Shown piece after piece: positions 1 to 7,039 of a stretch of 12,929 nt of DNA. The translations under genes were made by a program, and so were the position numbers. Below the pieces are notes generated by a model. It searched no databases. It saw only the letters and a list, made by a program, of their open reading frames with translations, and was not told where the DNA came from. Position 1 is the first letter of the stretch. Each line of letters starts with the position of its first letter. Source of the DNA: Gammaproteobacteria bacterium (lineage in GTDB: Bacteria; Pseudomonadota; Gammaproteobacteria; Arenicellales; Arenicellaceae); NCBI GenBank assembly GCA_030426005.1, contig JAUHZM010000059.1, forward strand, positions 1-12,929, read 5' to 3'.

Positions 1-645
1 AAGGGCATGGACGGCTGGGACCACACCATGTTCTGGAATGTGTATTACGTAAAAGGCGCCTTTTTGAATGCGGACACCGCATTTGAGGTAATGAATGGTA
101 TGCGCACGCTGGAAGTGCGTATGTTGAAGAAATGCATCACCACACAAGTATTCGCCACGTTTATGGATTCGCACCCATTGATTAAGGTGAACTGTAATGG
201 TCTGCCCAGCAATAAAAACCGTGCCCTGGCAGAGAAGAACTTATTCCTGGGTTTCCCATCTGGCCTGTTCACGGTGGATATGGGTAAAGAAATTCCAGAA
301 GCTGCGTTTCAACGGTTTTTCGATAGCCTGGAACCCGCATTCGCACACATGATCAGCCTGGGGCAAACCAATTCCATTGTCAGCTGCCCCGGATTAACCA
401 CGCACTCGGAACTAAATGCCCAACAGCAACAGGAAGCGCAGATTTTTCCGACCACGATTCGGTTTGCCATGGGGATCGAGAACCCAATGGACTTGATTCG
501 CCATGTGGTGATTGCCGCACAATTGGCGATCGATCCAGAGGTGGAAGGCTTCTCAAAACAGTTTATGTCTTTGGATGAAGCGCGTAAGATGGCGCAATCT
601 GTGTATAACGATATGCACCAGCGTTACAGCCAGGCGGTTATGTAA
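1..645 (+). CDS. Cys/Met-metabolism PLP-dependent enzyme, C-terminal part (cut by window edge)
   Basis: This is the C-terminal half of a fold-type I PLP enzyme of the Cys/Met metabolism (trans-sulfuration) family, which includes cystathionine gamma-synthase, cystathionine lyases and O-acylhomoserine sulfhydrylases. The frame is open to base 1, so the ATG at 7 is internal and the PLP-lysine domain lies outside the window. Features that fit the family are the GAFLNADTAFEVMNGMRTLEVRM segment (like the family's small-domain entry where one 'leads' the substrate loop), a LGQTNSIVSCPGLTTH stretch matching the family's 'SLGG.ES....P..MTH' motif, and FAMGIENPMDLI matching 'RLSVGIE.P.DLI'. The C-terminus runs about 35 residues past that motif, longer than in most members. 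It ends 33 nt before kbl on the same strand, so co-transcription with kbl-tdh is plausible. Family membership is secure; the exact reaction (sulfhydrylase, synthase or lyase) cannot be decided from this fragment. Confidence 0.75.
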   Translation, partial: KGMDGWDHTMFWNVYYVKGAFLNADTAFEVMNGMRTLEVRMLKKCITTQVFATFMDSHPLIKVNCNGLPSNKNRALAEKNLFLGFPSGLFTVDMGKEIPEAAFQRFFDSLEPAFAHMISLGQTNSIVSCPGLTTHSELNAQQQQEAQIFPTTIRFAMGIENPMDLIRHVVIAAQLAIDPEVEGFSKQFMSLDEARKMAQSVYNDMHQRYSQAVM

Positions 646-678
646 ACGCGTGATCCAACATCCTAATTTAATATCATT

Positions 679-1872
679 ATGAGTGACTCATTTATTCAGC
701 ATCTGCAAGGTGAACTTGATGATGTGACGGCGGCGGGCTTGTATAAGTCCGAGCGCGTTATTACCACGGCCCAGCAGGCACAGGTGGCGGTCGATAGCGG
801 GGCAGAGGTCTTGAACTTCTGCGCCAATAACTACCTCGGTCTGGCGAACCATCCGGCCTTGATTGAGGCAGCCAAAGCCGGTCTCGATGATCATGGCTTT
901 GGCATGGCATCGGTGCGCTTTATCTGCGGAACGCAGGACATTCACAAGACGTTAGAGCGTAAACTGAGTGACTTCTTAGGCATGGAGGACACAATTCTGT
1001 ATTCCTCCTGCTTTGATGCCAACGCGGGTTTGTTCGAGACCTTGTTGGGGCCGGAAGACGCCATCATCTCGGATGCCTTGAATCATGCAAGCATTATCGA
1101 CGGCGTACGTTTGTGCAAAGCGCAGCGCTATCGCTATGCGAATAATGATATGCAGGAGTTAGAAGCGCAGCTCAAAGCTGCCAACGAGGCTGGTGCGCGG
1201 TTTAAATTAATTGCCACTGACGGTGTATTCTCGATGGACGGTGTTATCGCCAATCTGCAAGGAATTTGTGATCTGGCAGATAAGTACGACGCCATGGTCA
1301 TGGTGGACGACTCACACGCGGTTGGATTTATCGGTGACAACGGGCGTGGTACCCATGAGTATTGCAATGTCATGCAGCGCGTCGACATTATCACCGGTAC
1401 CTTAGGCAAAGCCATGGGCGGTGCGTCAGGCGGTTACACCTCCGCTAAGCGTGAGGTTGTCGAATGGTTGCGCCAACGCTCGCGTCCGTATTTGTTTTCC
1501 AATTCGCTGGCACCGGCCATTGTGTCGGCGTCGATCCGCGTGCTGGATTTATTGGCCGAGAGTGGTGAACTGCGCACTAAGTTGCGAGACAACAGCGCTC
1601 ACTTTCGCGCGCGCATGAGCGACGCCGGTTTCACACTGGCTGGCGCAGATCATGCGATTATTCCTGTGATGCTGGGCGACGCCAAAGTGGCGGCCGATAT
1701 GGCGGCACGCATGCTCGAAAAGGGTATCTACGTGGTCGGATTTTCTTTTCCGGTCGTGCCAAAAGGTCAGGCGCGGATTCGAACCCAAATGTCAGCGGCC
1801 CACAGTCTTGAGCAAATTGATACCACGGTGGATGCCTTCATCGAGGTTGGTAAAGAAATGGGTGTGATCTAA
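679..1872 (+). CDS. kbl: 2-amino-3-ketobutyrate CoA ligase (glycine C-acetyltransferase)
   Basis: Kbl cleaves 2-amino-3-oxobutyrate with CoA to give glycine and acetyl-CoA, the second step of threonine degradation after Tdh. It is cytosolic and PLP-dependent. The 397-residue length matches the family. Visible landmarks of the alpha-oxoamine synthase fold are NFCANNYLGLA near the N-terminus (47-57), NHAS (137-140) with the His expected to stack on PLP, the VDDSHAVGF motif (209-217), and TGTLGKAMGGASGGY (239-253) whose Lys244 is the predicted PLP Schiff-base lysine. RPYLFSNSLAP (269-279) is also typical of Kbl. The ATG at 679 gives the expected N-terminus; there is no strong Shine-Dalgarno sequence before it. 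tdh starts one base after the stop codon, the classic kbl-tdh arrangement, so the two are almost certainly one operon. Confidence 0.97.
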   Translation: MSDSFIQHLQGELDDVTAAGLYKSERVITTAQQAQVAVDSGAEVLNFCANNYLGLANHPALIEAAKAGLDDHGFGMASVRFICGTQDIHKTLERKLSDFLGMEDTILYSSCFDANAGLFETLLGPEDAIISDALNHASIIDGVRLCKAQRYRYANNDMQELEAQLKAANEAGARFKLIATDGVFSMDGVIANLQGICDLADKYDAMVMVDDSHAVGFIGDNGRGTHEYCNVMQRVDIITGTLGKAMGGASGGYTSAKREVVEWLRQRSRPYLFSNSLAPAIVSASIRVLDLLAESGELRTKLRDNSAHFRARMSDAGFTLAGADHAIIPVMLGDAKVAADMAARMLEKGIYVVGFSFPVVPKGQARIRTQMSAAHSLEQIDTTVDAFIEVGKEMGVI

Positions 1873-1873
1873 C

Positions 1874-2899
1874 ATGAAAGCCTTAGCCAAACTGCATCCC
1901 AAAGAAGGGATCTGGATGACCGAAGCCGAGATTCCGGTGGCTGGTCCCAATGATTTGTTAATTAAGATTCGTAAGACTGCCATTTGCGGCACCGATATTC
2001 ATATCTATAAATGGGATGAGTGGTCACAAAACACCATTCCAGTGCCGATGATCGTGGGCCATGAGTACGTTGGTGAAGTGGTCGGTATGGGGCAGGAAGT
2101 GCGTGGCTTCAAAGTTGGTGACCGTGTATCCGGCGAAGGGCATATCACCTGCGGACATTGTCGAAATTGTCGAGCTGGCCGTCGCCACTTGTGTCGCAAC
2201 ACGGTCGGCGTTGGGGTTAATCGTCAGGGTGCGTTTGCCGAATACCTGGTGATCCCAGCATTTAATGCATTCAAAATTCCAGCCAATATTAGTGACAAAT
2301 TAGCATCGATTTTTGATCCATTCGGCAATGCGGTTCATACCGCATTGTCATTTAATCTCACTGGCGAAGACGTGTTGATCACGGGCGCAGGCCCAATTGG
2401 CATTATGGCCGCTGCAGTAGCGCGCCATGTTGGCGCACGCCATGTCGTTATTACTGACGTCAACGATTATCGCCTGGAGCTGGCGCGTCAGATGGGCGCG
2501 AGTCGAGCCATCAACGTGAGCAAGGAAACCATTGCCGACACCATGACCGAGTTGGGCATGACCGAGGGTTTCGATGTTGGTATGGAAATGTCCGGTGTGC
2601 CGTCTGCGTTCAAAGGCATGCTTGACCATATGAACCACGGCGGCAAAATCGCCATGTTGGGCATTCCGCCCAAAGACATGGCCATTGATTGGACCAAAGT
2701 GGTGTTCAAAGGGCTGGAGATCAAGGGTGTATACGGTCGTGAGATGTTCGAAACCTGGTACAAAATGGCCAGTCTGATTCAGTCGGGTCTGGACCTGATC
2801 CCAATGTTGACGCACGAGTTCCCTGTCGATGACTTTCAGCAGGGGTTTGAGCTAATGGCATCAGGTCAGACTGGAAAGGTTGTGTTGAACTGGACATAA
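1874..2899 (+). CDS. tdh: L-threonine 3-dehydrogenase, zinc-dependent
   Basis: Tdh oxidises L-threonine to 2-amino-3-oxobutyrate with NAD+, feeding Kbl. It belongs to the zinc-containing medium-chain dehydrogenases. At 341 residues it has the family length. Expected catalytic-zinc residues are present: Cys38 in AICGTDIHIY, with Thr40 and His43, and His63-Glu64 in VGHEYVGEV. The four structural-zinc cysteines are Cys93, Cys96, Cys99 and Cys107 (CGHCRNC followed by HLC). The NAD-binding Rossmann motif is GAGPIG at 171-176, followed by an acidic residue at the end of the second strand (ITDVN). The ATG lies one base after the kbl stop. Two perfect hairpins follow the stop codon and probably mark the end of the operon. 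No substitution in a key residue was seen. Confidence 0.97.
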   Translation: MKALAKLHPKEGIWMTEAEIPVAGPNDLLIKIRKTAICGTDIHIYKWDEWSQNTIPVPMIVGHEYVGEVVGMGQEVRGFKVGDRVSGEGHITCGHCRNCRAGRRHLCRNTVGVGVNRQGAFAEYLVIPAFNAFKIPANISDKLASIFDPFGNAVHTALSFNLTGEDVLITGAGPIGIMAAAVARHVGARHVVITDVNDYRLELARQMGASRAINVSKETIADTMTELGMTEGFDVGMEMSGVPSAFKGMLDHMNHGGKIAMLGIPPKDMAIDWTKVVFKGLEIKGVYGREMFETWYKMASLIQSGLDLIPMLTHEFPVDDFQQGFELMASGQTGKVVLNWT

Positions 2900-2930
2900 A
2901 AAACGACGATTGCTGATCTCGTTTCGAATT

Positions 2931-2958
2931 TGATTTGTGCCAGCCGGGGCACAAATCA
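2931..2958 (+). terminator. Hairpin 1 after tdh, terminator-like
   Basis: There is a perfect 11-bp inverted repeat, TGATTTGTGCC and GGCACAAATCA, around a 6-base loop (AGCCGG), 31 bases after the tdh stop. A T-run does not follow the right arm, so it is not a textbook intrinsic terminator. It may instead stabilise the mRNA 3' end or act with the second hairpin. Confidence 0.5.
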
Positions 2959-2972
2959 GTCTCAACCTCAGG

Positions 2973-2996
2973 ACAACTACGAATTCTCGTAGTTGT
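2973..2996 (+). terminator. Hairpin 2 after tdh, terminator-like
   Basis: There is a perfect 10-bp inverted repeat, ACAACTACGA and TCGTAGTTGT, with a 4-base loop (ATTC), 14 bases after hairpin 1. It is followed by a T/G-rich stretch (ACATTTGTGTG) rather than a clean T-run. Termination of the kbl-tdh transcript is the likeliest role; a protein-binding site is an alternative. Confidence 0.45.
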
Positions 2997-3058
2997 ACAT
3001 TTGTGTGTTAGTTGTTTAGATGCGTAGCTGAACTCAGCCCCTACTCACGGTTCCAGCT

Positions 3059-4798
3059 ATGAAAACTCACTCCGCGTTTTTAGGCCTGTTGGTCTATATT
3101 TGTGGTGTCACCAGTTCCATTGACGCTGTTGCTCAGCCCTATAAATTGAATGATAGCCTCATTGCGGGCGGCGATGTTTATGAAGCGAAGGTGACACCGG
3201 ATGGGCTTTATGTCGTCTACCGAGCAGATAAATTGGTTGATGGTAAGCCGGAATTATTTCGCGTGCCGATCGGCGGTGGGACCTCCGTGAAGCTTAATAT
3301 TGAGATTACGGCTTCCCAGAGTGGCGGAGTCGATCGCTTTGAAATCAGCCCAAACGGTCAATACGTTGTCTACTCAGGCAATATTACCCAGAGTGCCTAC
3401 ACGGACCTATATAGTGTGCCAATCATGGGTGGCGCGGCTAAACGTCTTAACTGTGATAGTGCCGACTTGTTCTTGGTTCGCAGTGGTCCGTCCATTATTT
3501 CCGATATCCAGATCACACCTGACAGTCAACGAGTCTTGTTTCTGCATGACCATTTTAATTTTCAACAGAACCGCCTATACAGTGCGCCGATAGATAAAAA
3601 TGCGCCGCCAACCCTCGGTCCCGGCGTCAACCAAATACTGTGTGGAACTGAAGGCACTTTAGAGCTTTCTCCGTCAGATGCGCCCAGCCGACCGGTAATT
3701 AATTACAATATTAGCCCAAATAGTCAGCGGGTTGTCTTTAGCTATGGTCGACGGAGCGTGAATCAAAACCTCTCAGATGTCGATTACGACCTATACAGCA
3801 GTCATATCGATAGCCGAGATAGTTCCGCATTGGTCCGGCTGAATACGCCGAACCAACAAGGTGTGCGCCAACTCTTTGGTATCAGCCCTAACAGCAATTG
3901 GGTCGTGTACTCGGCGGAGAGCGATGATACGGACACCTATGCGTTGTATCGCGCGCGCATTGCATCAGCTGAATCCCCAATCGCGTTGTCTACACCATTT
4001 AATGATGTGCAATACGCATTAAGATTTGCATTCACGCCCAACGGTCGGCGTGTGGTTTACACCGCACAGAGCGTCGACGGCGGGCCATTCCAGGTTTTTT
4101 CTGCGCCATTAAGTGACGCCGGTAGCTCAGTTGGGCTTTATCCCAATGCACTGTTTGGGTTTGGAGCGCCATTTAGCGGGTCTAATAAAGTTAATATCCG
4201 GATTGGGCCTGATTCTCGACAAGTTGTTTATACGCGCGACCATGATACTGCGAATGTTTACGAGCTCTTCACCGTCAATGGTACGACAAGTCCCCATCAA
4301 CCCAAGAAATTAGTAAGCTTGGACAGTAGTAATCGAAATATTTCGCGGTTTGAACCGTCGGATGATGGACGTAATATTGTGTTCATGTCAGACAAACTCA
4401 CAGACAGCATTACCGAGCTGTTTTTAGTTCAATCTGATGGTGCCGGACTCAAGCGAATCAGCCCTGCGTTATCTCAAACTCAAGATGTGGCGAGTTTTCG
4501 TCTTACCAGCGACAATGGTTATGTCGTTTACTCAATTCGCGAGTCGGGCATGCAGCAACTGCTTTATGCCATCTCACTTCATAACGGTAGCCCATTTAAG
4601 TTGAATATCGGTGCAGTTTCTGGAAGTGAAATTCAGGGATATGCTTTGTCTCCGACTGGGAGGCACGTGGTGTATTGGGGAGATCAAAACATCGACAACA
4701 CCAGCGAACTGTTTGCTTTTGAGCTACCCAAAATAGACGATGAGCTCTGTGTGCCCGTGAGAACTGAAAGCGGAAAACTCGCTCTGGTTTGCCTGTAA
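3059..4798 (+). CDS. Exported TolB/PD40-type beta-propeller repeat protein
   Basis: This is a predicted periplasmic or secreted protein of 579 residues with no named function. Residues 1-25 form a signal peptide (basic start, hydrophobic core, AVA|Q cleavage site). The rest is about ten repeats of the PD40/WD40-like type found in TolB: a SPNG/TPDS turn, then VVY or VVF, then a short acidic loop and a 'LY.VPI' strand. Repeat turns lie near residues 47, 97, 153, 219, 276, 326, 383, 434, 483 and 531. No N-terminal TolB domain is present, so it is not TolB itself. The last 16 residues run from Cys564 (ELCVPV) to Cys578 in the terminal VCL and lie outside the propeller, suggesting a disulfide-closed tail. 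It stands alone between the tdh hairpins and the LuxR gene. No good ribosome site is seen, but the ATG gives an excellent signal peptide. Propeller fold is confident; function is unknown. Confidence 0.85.
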   Translation: MKTHSAFLGLLVYICGVTSSIDAVAQPYKLNDSLIAGGDVYEAKVTPDGLYVVYRADKLVDGKPELFRVPIGGGTSVKLNIEITASQSGGVDRFEISPNGQYVVYSGNITQSAYTDLYSVPIMGGAAKRLNCDSADLFLVRSGPSIISDIQITPDSQRVLFLHDHFNFQQNRLYSAPIDKNAPPTLGPGVNQILCGTEGTLELSPSDAPSRPVINYNISPNSQRVVFSYGRRSVNQNLSDVDYDLYSSHIDSRDSSALVRLNTPNQQGVRQLFGISPNSNWVVYSAESDDTDTYALYRARIASAESPIALSTPFNDVQYALRFAFTPNGRRVVYTAQSVDGGPFQVFSAPLSDAGSSVGLYPNALFGFGAPFSGSNKVNIRIGPDSRQVVYTRDHDTANVYELFTVNGTTSPHQPKKLVSLDSSNRNISRFEPSDDGRNIVFMSDKLTDSITELFLVQSDGAGLKRISPALSQTQDVASFRLTSDNGYVVYSIRESGMQQLLYAISLHNGSPFKLNIGAVSGSEIQGYALSPTGRHVVYWGDQNIDNTSELFAFELPKIDDELCVPVRTESGKLALVCL

Positions 4799-4949
4799 GG
4801 CCGATTGCGCAGCAGCTTCTCTGAGCTGAGTTTGTTCTTGGTTTGGTGCAATATTGTCTAAAATTGTGTTTCTCGAGCGGTTGATTATCGCCGTGTTGAT
4901 GGAGTATCGTGACTCACCTATGCCTCCCCATTAAGTGAGTGTATCGACC

Positions 4950-5663
4950 ATGTTCGAATCTTTTCTTGAAGACACCCAGGCAGCCAGTTCGAAGAAGGAC
5001 ATATTTTCGACCTATGAGGAATTTTTAGAAACCCTCGGGTATGACCAAGTATTATACAGTGCGTTCACGCGCGAAAGGGATGGTTATCGCCCCAGTATTC
5101 ATTTTAATAAGAATCTCCATGAGTGGGAAAAGCACTATTTGGAGAGCGAGTATTTAAGGCACGATATTGTGTTTCGTCAGTGTGCGCAAACACCGGGGGC
5201 CTTTGAATGGGCTGAGTATGCTCAGCGGCGAGATCTATCCAAGGTGCAAAAGCGCGTGTTTGAGGACGCTGAATCCGCTGGTTTACTTGGTGGTGTCGCT
5301 GTTGGTATTCATGGCAACCAGAAGCTGGATTGCTCTGTCATGCTGGCCAGTAGCCAGAAAATTAAATTCTTAGCTCCAGTGAATAAGAGTTTAATAAATT
5401 TGGCGACATACCATGTCTACCTTAGGGTATCGCCACTGCTAAAAGAGCTTGCCCCAGGAGTAGAGTCCCTCACCTCAAAGGAGCAAGATGTGCTGCGTTG
5501 GTTTGCTTCGGGTCTATCACGTTGTGAGATGGCAGATAAGATGAACCTGTCTAGTCACACTATTGATTATTACTATCGTAAGATCGTCAACAAAATGCGT
5601 GCACGCAACATGGCGAGTGCGTTGGTCATTGCCATACATCAGAATGCAGTGAGTTTATCGTAG
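4950..5663 (+). CDS. LuxR-family quorum-sensing-type transcriptional regulator (LuxR solo)
   Basis: This is a cytosolic DNA-binding regulator with an N-terminal autoinducer-binding domain and a C-terminal GerE-type helix-turn-helix. From the ATG at 4950 it has 237 residues, like TraR or LasR. Residues fixed in acyl-homoserine-lactone receptors are all present at TraR-like spacing: Trp59 and Tyr63 (EWEKHY), Asp72 (RHDIV), Trp87 (FEW) and Gly115. The helix-turn-helix spans about 174-225 and keeps Glu178, Leu182 and Gly188 (LTSKEQDVLRWFASG). The recognition helix carries an unusual YYYRK. A GTG at 4935 is an in-frame alternative start adding five residues; neither start has a strong ribosome site, and I prefer the ATG. 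No luxI-type synthase lies in the window, so it looks like a solo receptor sensing an exogenous or distantly encoded signal. A toxin-antitoxin pair follows 107 bases downstream. Confidence 0.88.
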   Translation: MFESFLEDTQAASSKKDIFSTYEEFLETLGYDQVLYSAFTRERDGYRPSIHFNKNLHEWEKHYLESEYLRHDIVFRQCAQTPGAFEWAEYAQRRDLSKVQKRVFEDAESAGLLGGVAVGIHGNQKLDCSVMLASSQKIKFLAPVNKSLINLATYHVYLRVSPLLKELAPGVESLTSKEQDVLRWFASGLSRCEMADKMNLSSHTIDYYYRKIVNKMRARNMASALVIAIHQNAVSLS

Positions 5664-5693
5664 TTGATGGATTAATTAGCTCGCAAATCATGT

Positions 5694-5703
5694 TGCAATT
5701 GCA
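5694..5703. promoter_or_regulatory. Palindrome TGCAATTGCA, putative operator copy 1
   Basis: This is a perfect 10-bp palindrome upstream of the antitoxin gene. A nearly identical copy (9 of 10 bases) starts 29 bases downstream. The spacing is close to three helical turns, so proteins on both sites would face the same side of the DNA. Autorepression by the antitoxin, or by the toxin-antitoxin complex, is the likeliest use. Confidence 0.5.
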
Positions 5704-5718
5704 TTTTATATATATTTT

Positions 5719-5748
5719 TTGGTGCAAATGCACGTTTGGTGTTATGCT
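5719..5748 (+). promoter_or_regulatory. Candidate sigma70 promoter for the toxin-antitoxin operon
   Basis: TTGGTG (5719-5724) and TATGCT (5743-5748) are separated by 18 bases and end 22 bases before the antitoxin ATG. The match to consensus is moderate. The -35 box overlaps operator copy 2, which would allow direct repression. An A/T-rich tract just upstream (5704-5720) could act as an UP-like element. Confidence 0.35.
5723..5732. promoter_or_regulatory. Near-palindrome TGCAAATGCA, putative operator copy 2
   Basis: This second copy differs at one base from the palindrome at 5694-5703. Its dyad extends by one base each side to GTGCA-AA-TGCAC (5722-5733). It overlaps the candidate -35 box of the toxin-antitoxin promoter. 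Confidence 0.5.
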
Positions 5749-5770
5749 TGACCTAACCCGGAGGTAACCC

Positions 5771-6130
5771 ATGCTTGATTTCCTGCCCAATGAAAACTCA
5801 GTCCTGATAAAAGCGTTTAACAACAGCTGCACGGCGCTAGGCTTGTCGCGTGATGAGGCCAGTGCAATTTTAGGTGTTGATCGCGCCACGTTAACTCGCA
5901 ATAAAGACAAGGGTTTTGATCCGCAGTCAAAGACTGGGGAGCTGTGTATGCAGTTGGTGCGAGTTTATCGTTCGTTATATGCCATCGCTGGTGGTGACCA
6001 GGCATTCATGCGCCACTGGTTGCGCTCGGAGAATCGCGCATTGTCTGCGGCACCTGCCGCCTTGTTGAGCACTGTCGCGGGCTTGGTGCAGGTCAACATG
6101 TACCTAGATGCCATGCGCGGTAAGGTGTGA
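5771..6130 (+). CDS. Antitoxin of the Xre/MbcA/ParS family (DUF2384-type)
   Basis: This 119-residue protein is the predicted antitoxin for the RES-domain toxin downstream. Residues about 22-46 form an Xre-like helix-turn-helix (ALGLSRDEASAILGVDRATL). Residues about 62-119 match the MbcA/ParS/Xre toxin-binding domain: VRVYRSLYAIAGGD, then WLRSENRAL, a Pro-rich turn, LLSTVAGLVQV and a YLDAMRGKV end. In characterised pairs this domain plugs the toxin active site, while the helix-turn-helix represses the operon. A strong Shine-Dalgarno (GGAGGT, 5760-5765) sits five bases before the ATG. The toxin GTG starts 51 bases after this stop. Two palindromes upstream are likely operators. The strong ribosome site here and the GTG start of the toxin would favour more antitoxin than toxin. 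Confidence 0.9.
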   Translation: MLDFLPNENSVLIKAFNNSCTALGLSRDEASAILGVDRATLTRNKDKGFDPQSKTGELCMQLVRVYRSLYAIAGGDQAFMRHWLRSENRALSAAPAALLSTVAGLVQVNMYLDAMRGKV

Positions 6131-6181
6131 TACACAAACCATTATTCTTAACAAAACCATCAATCGCAGGGAAGGTCGCAC

Positions 6182-6934
6182 GTGCTGGATTCACGCTTAT
6201 TCAATGCTGATACGCCGCTGACAACTTACCGATCTGAGGTTTGGCGTGTAGTGGAATCACAGGAAGATGTCGCGACGCTGAGTCTAGTAGATGATCTGGC
6301 GGAACAGGAGGTGCTTGAATCATTATTAGATAGGCATGCCAAACCGGTCTATCGTGAAGGCACCGAACTAATGCATTATTTGCTTAAAACAGCCTTTCGG
6401 TATCCGCCATTGCCATGGGGTTCGCGCTTTGGTACGACCCTGATGCCGAGCTACTTTTACGCCAGCGAGGCGGCGAGCACGGCACTGTGTGAATGTGCGT
6501 ATTATCGATTCTTGTTCCTCGCCGATATGGTGGAACCTTACACCGAGTCAGTCCGCTCGCAATTCTGCTTATTCAAGGTGTTGGTGAATACGCCTTCAGC
6601 CCTGGACTTGACGTCAACGGTGTTCGAGCCAGTGCACGATGCGCTGCGTGCGCCAGACAGTTATGTCTACTCCCAGCAAGTCGGGCGTTGGGCGTACGAC
6701 AGCGGCCGCGTTGAGTTGATCCGCTACGAATCAGCACGTCGCCCGAGCGGGATCAATGTGGCAATTCATTCTCCAGCAGCCATCCGTTCTCGTAAGCCTC
6801 TGTTGCACCAGCGCTGGCTGTGTCTAACCAAGCCAGATTCCGTCAGTTTTAGTTCTCGCGAATCGGATACCAGTTATTTGTTTAAGCGACACGAGTTCAG
6901 TGACGGTCTGGGACGCTTGTATCGGGTAACTTAG
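6182..6934 (+). CDS. RES-domain toxin (NAD+-degrading family)
   Basis: This 250-residue RES-domain protein is the predicted toxin of the pair. Characterised RES toxins such as MbcT and the Photorhabdus Res toxin destroy NAD+ and have an ADP-ribosyltransferase-like fold. Conserved positions that can be seen are Arg22 (EVWRVV), Arg82 (WGSRFG), Tyr91 and Tyr93 (SYFYASE), Glu104 (ALCECAYYR) and Ser184 (IRYESARR), the Arg-Glu-Ser set that names the domain. It belongs to the long RES form, with extra sequence at the N-terminus and a C-terminal part beyond GINVAI, rather than the compact form of about 150 residues. The GTG start is supported by AGGGAAGG (6168-6175) six bases upstream. No frameshift or missing catalytic residue was seen, so the toxin looks intact. 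Exact chemistry (phosphorolysis, hydrolysis or ADP-ribosylation) cannot be told from sequence. Confidence 0.88.
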   Translation: MLDSRLFNADTPLTTYRSEVWRVVESQEDVATLSLVDDLAEQEVLESLLDRHAKPVYREGTELMHYLLKTAFRYPPLPWGSRFGTTLMPSYFYASEAASTALCECAYYRFLFLADMVEPYTESVRSQFCLFKVLVNTPSALDLTSTVFEPVHDALRAPDSYVYSQQVGRWAYDSGRVELIRYESARRPSGINVAIHSPAAIRSRKPLLHQRWLCLTKPDSVSFSSRESDTSYLFKRHEFSDGLGRLYRVT

Positions 6935-7027
6935 CAAGCGGTATTTATTGGCGGCTTGATCTGACAATCCCCGAGTAAGATTTGCGTCGGTAAGTTAGAA
7001 TTCCGACTTTCGTGACTGCCTCAATCT

Positions 7028-7031
7028 GGAG
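7028..7031 (+). promoter_or_regulatory. Ribosome binding site deciding the pldA start
   Basis: GGAG lies eight bases before the ATG at 7040. The in-frame GTG at 7031 overlaps this site and so is unlikely to be the start. Confidence 0.6.
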
Positions 7032-7039
7032 TGGCACCG

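Noticed and set aside
2348..2815. 155-codon reading frame on the minus strand inside tdh
   Set aside because: It lies wholly within a well-identified gene; its translation is His-rich and low in recognisable features, as expected of an antisense shadow.
3059..4798. Propeller protein as TolB itself
   Set aside because: It lacks the N-terminal TolB domain, is longer than TolB (about 430 residues) and is not next to pal or other tol genes.
4813..4828. CAGCT-TCTCTG-AGCTG hairpin after the propeller gene
   Set aside because: A five-pair stem followed by a T/G mix (GTTTGTTCTTGG); below the level expected of a real terminator.
4909..4935. Tiny upstream reading frames before the LuxR gene: GTG at 4909 behind GGAG (nine codons) and ATG at 4920 encoding MPPH and a stop that abuts the GTG at 4935
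   Set aside because: Both are very short, neither has conserved content that can be judged here, and such frames are expected by chance. A leader-peptide role is possible but unsupported.
5722..5733. Possible lux/tra box (GTGCA-AA-TGCAC) bound by the LuxR protein
   Set aside because: Arms resemble a tra box but the spacer is two bases too short, and a sister copy next to an antitoxin promoter fits toxin-antitoxin autorepression better.
6986..7007. GTCGG/CCGAC inverted repeat between the toxin and pldA genes
   Set aside because: Only five base pairs with a 12-base loop and a weak T-stretch; too poor to call a terminator.
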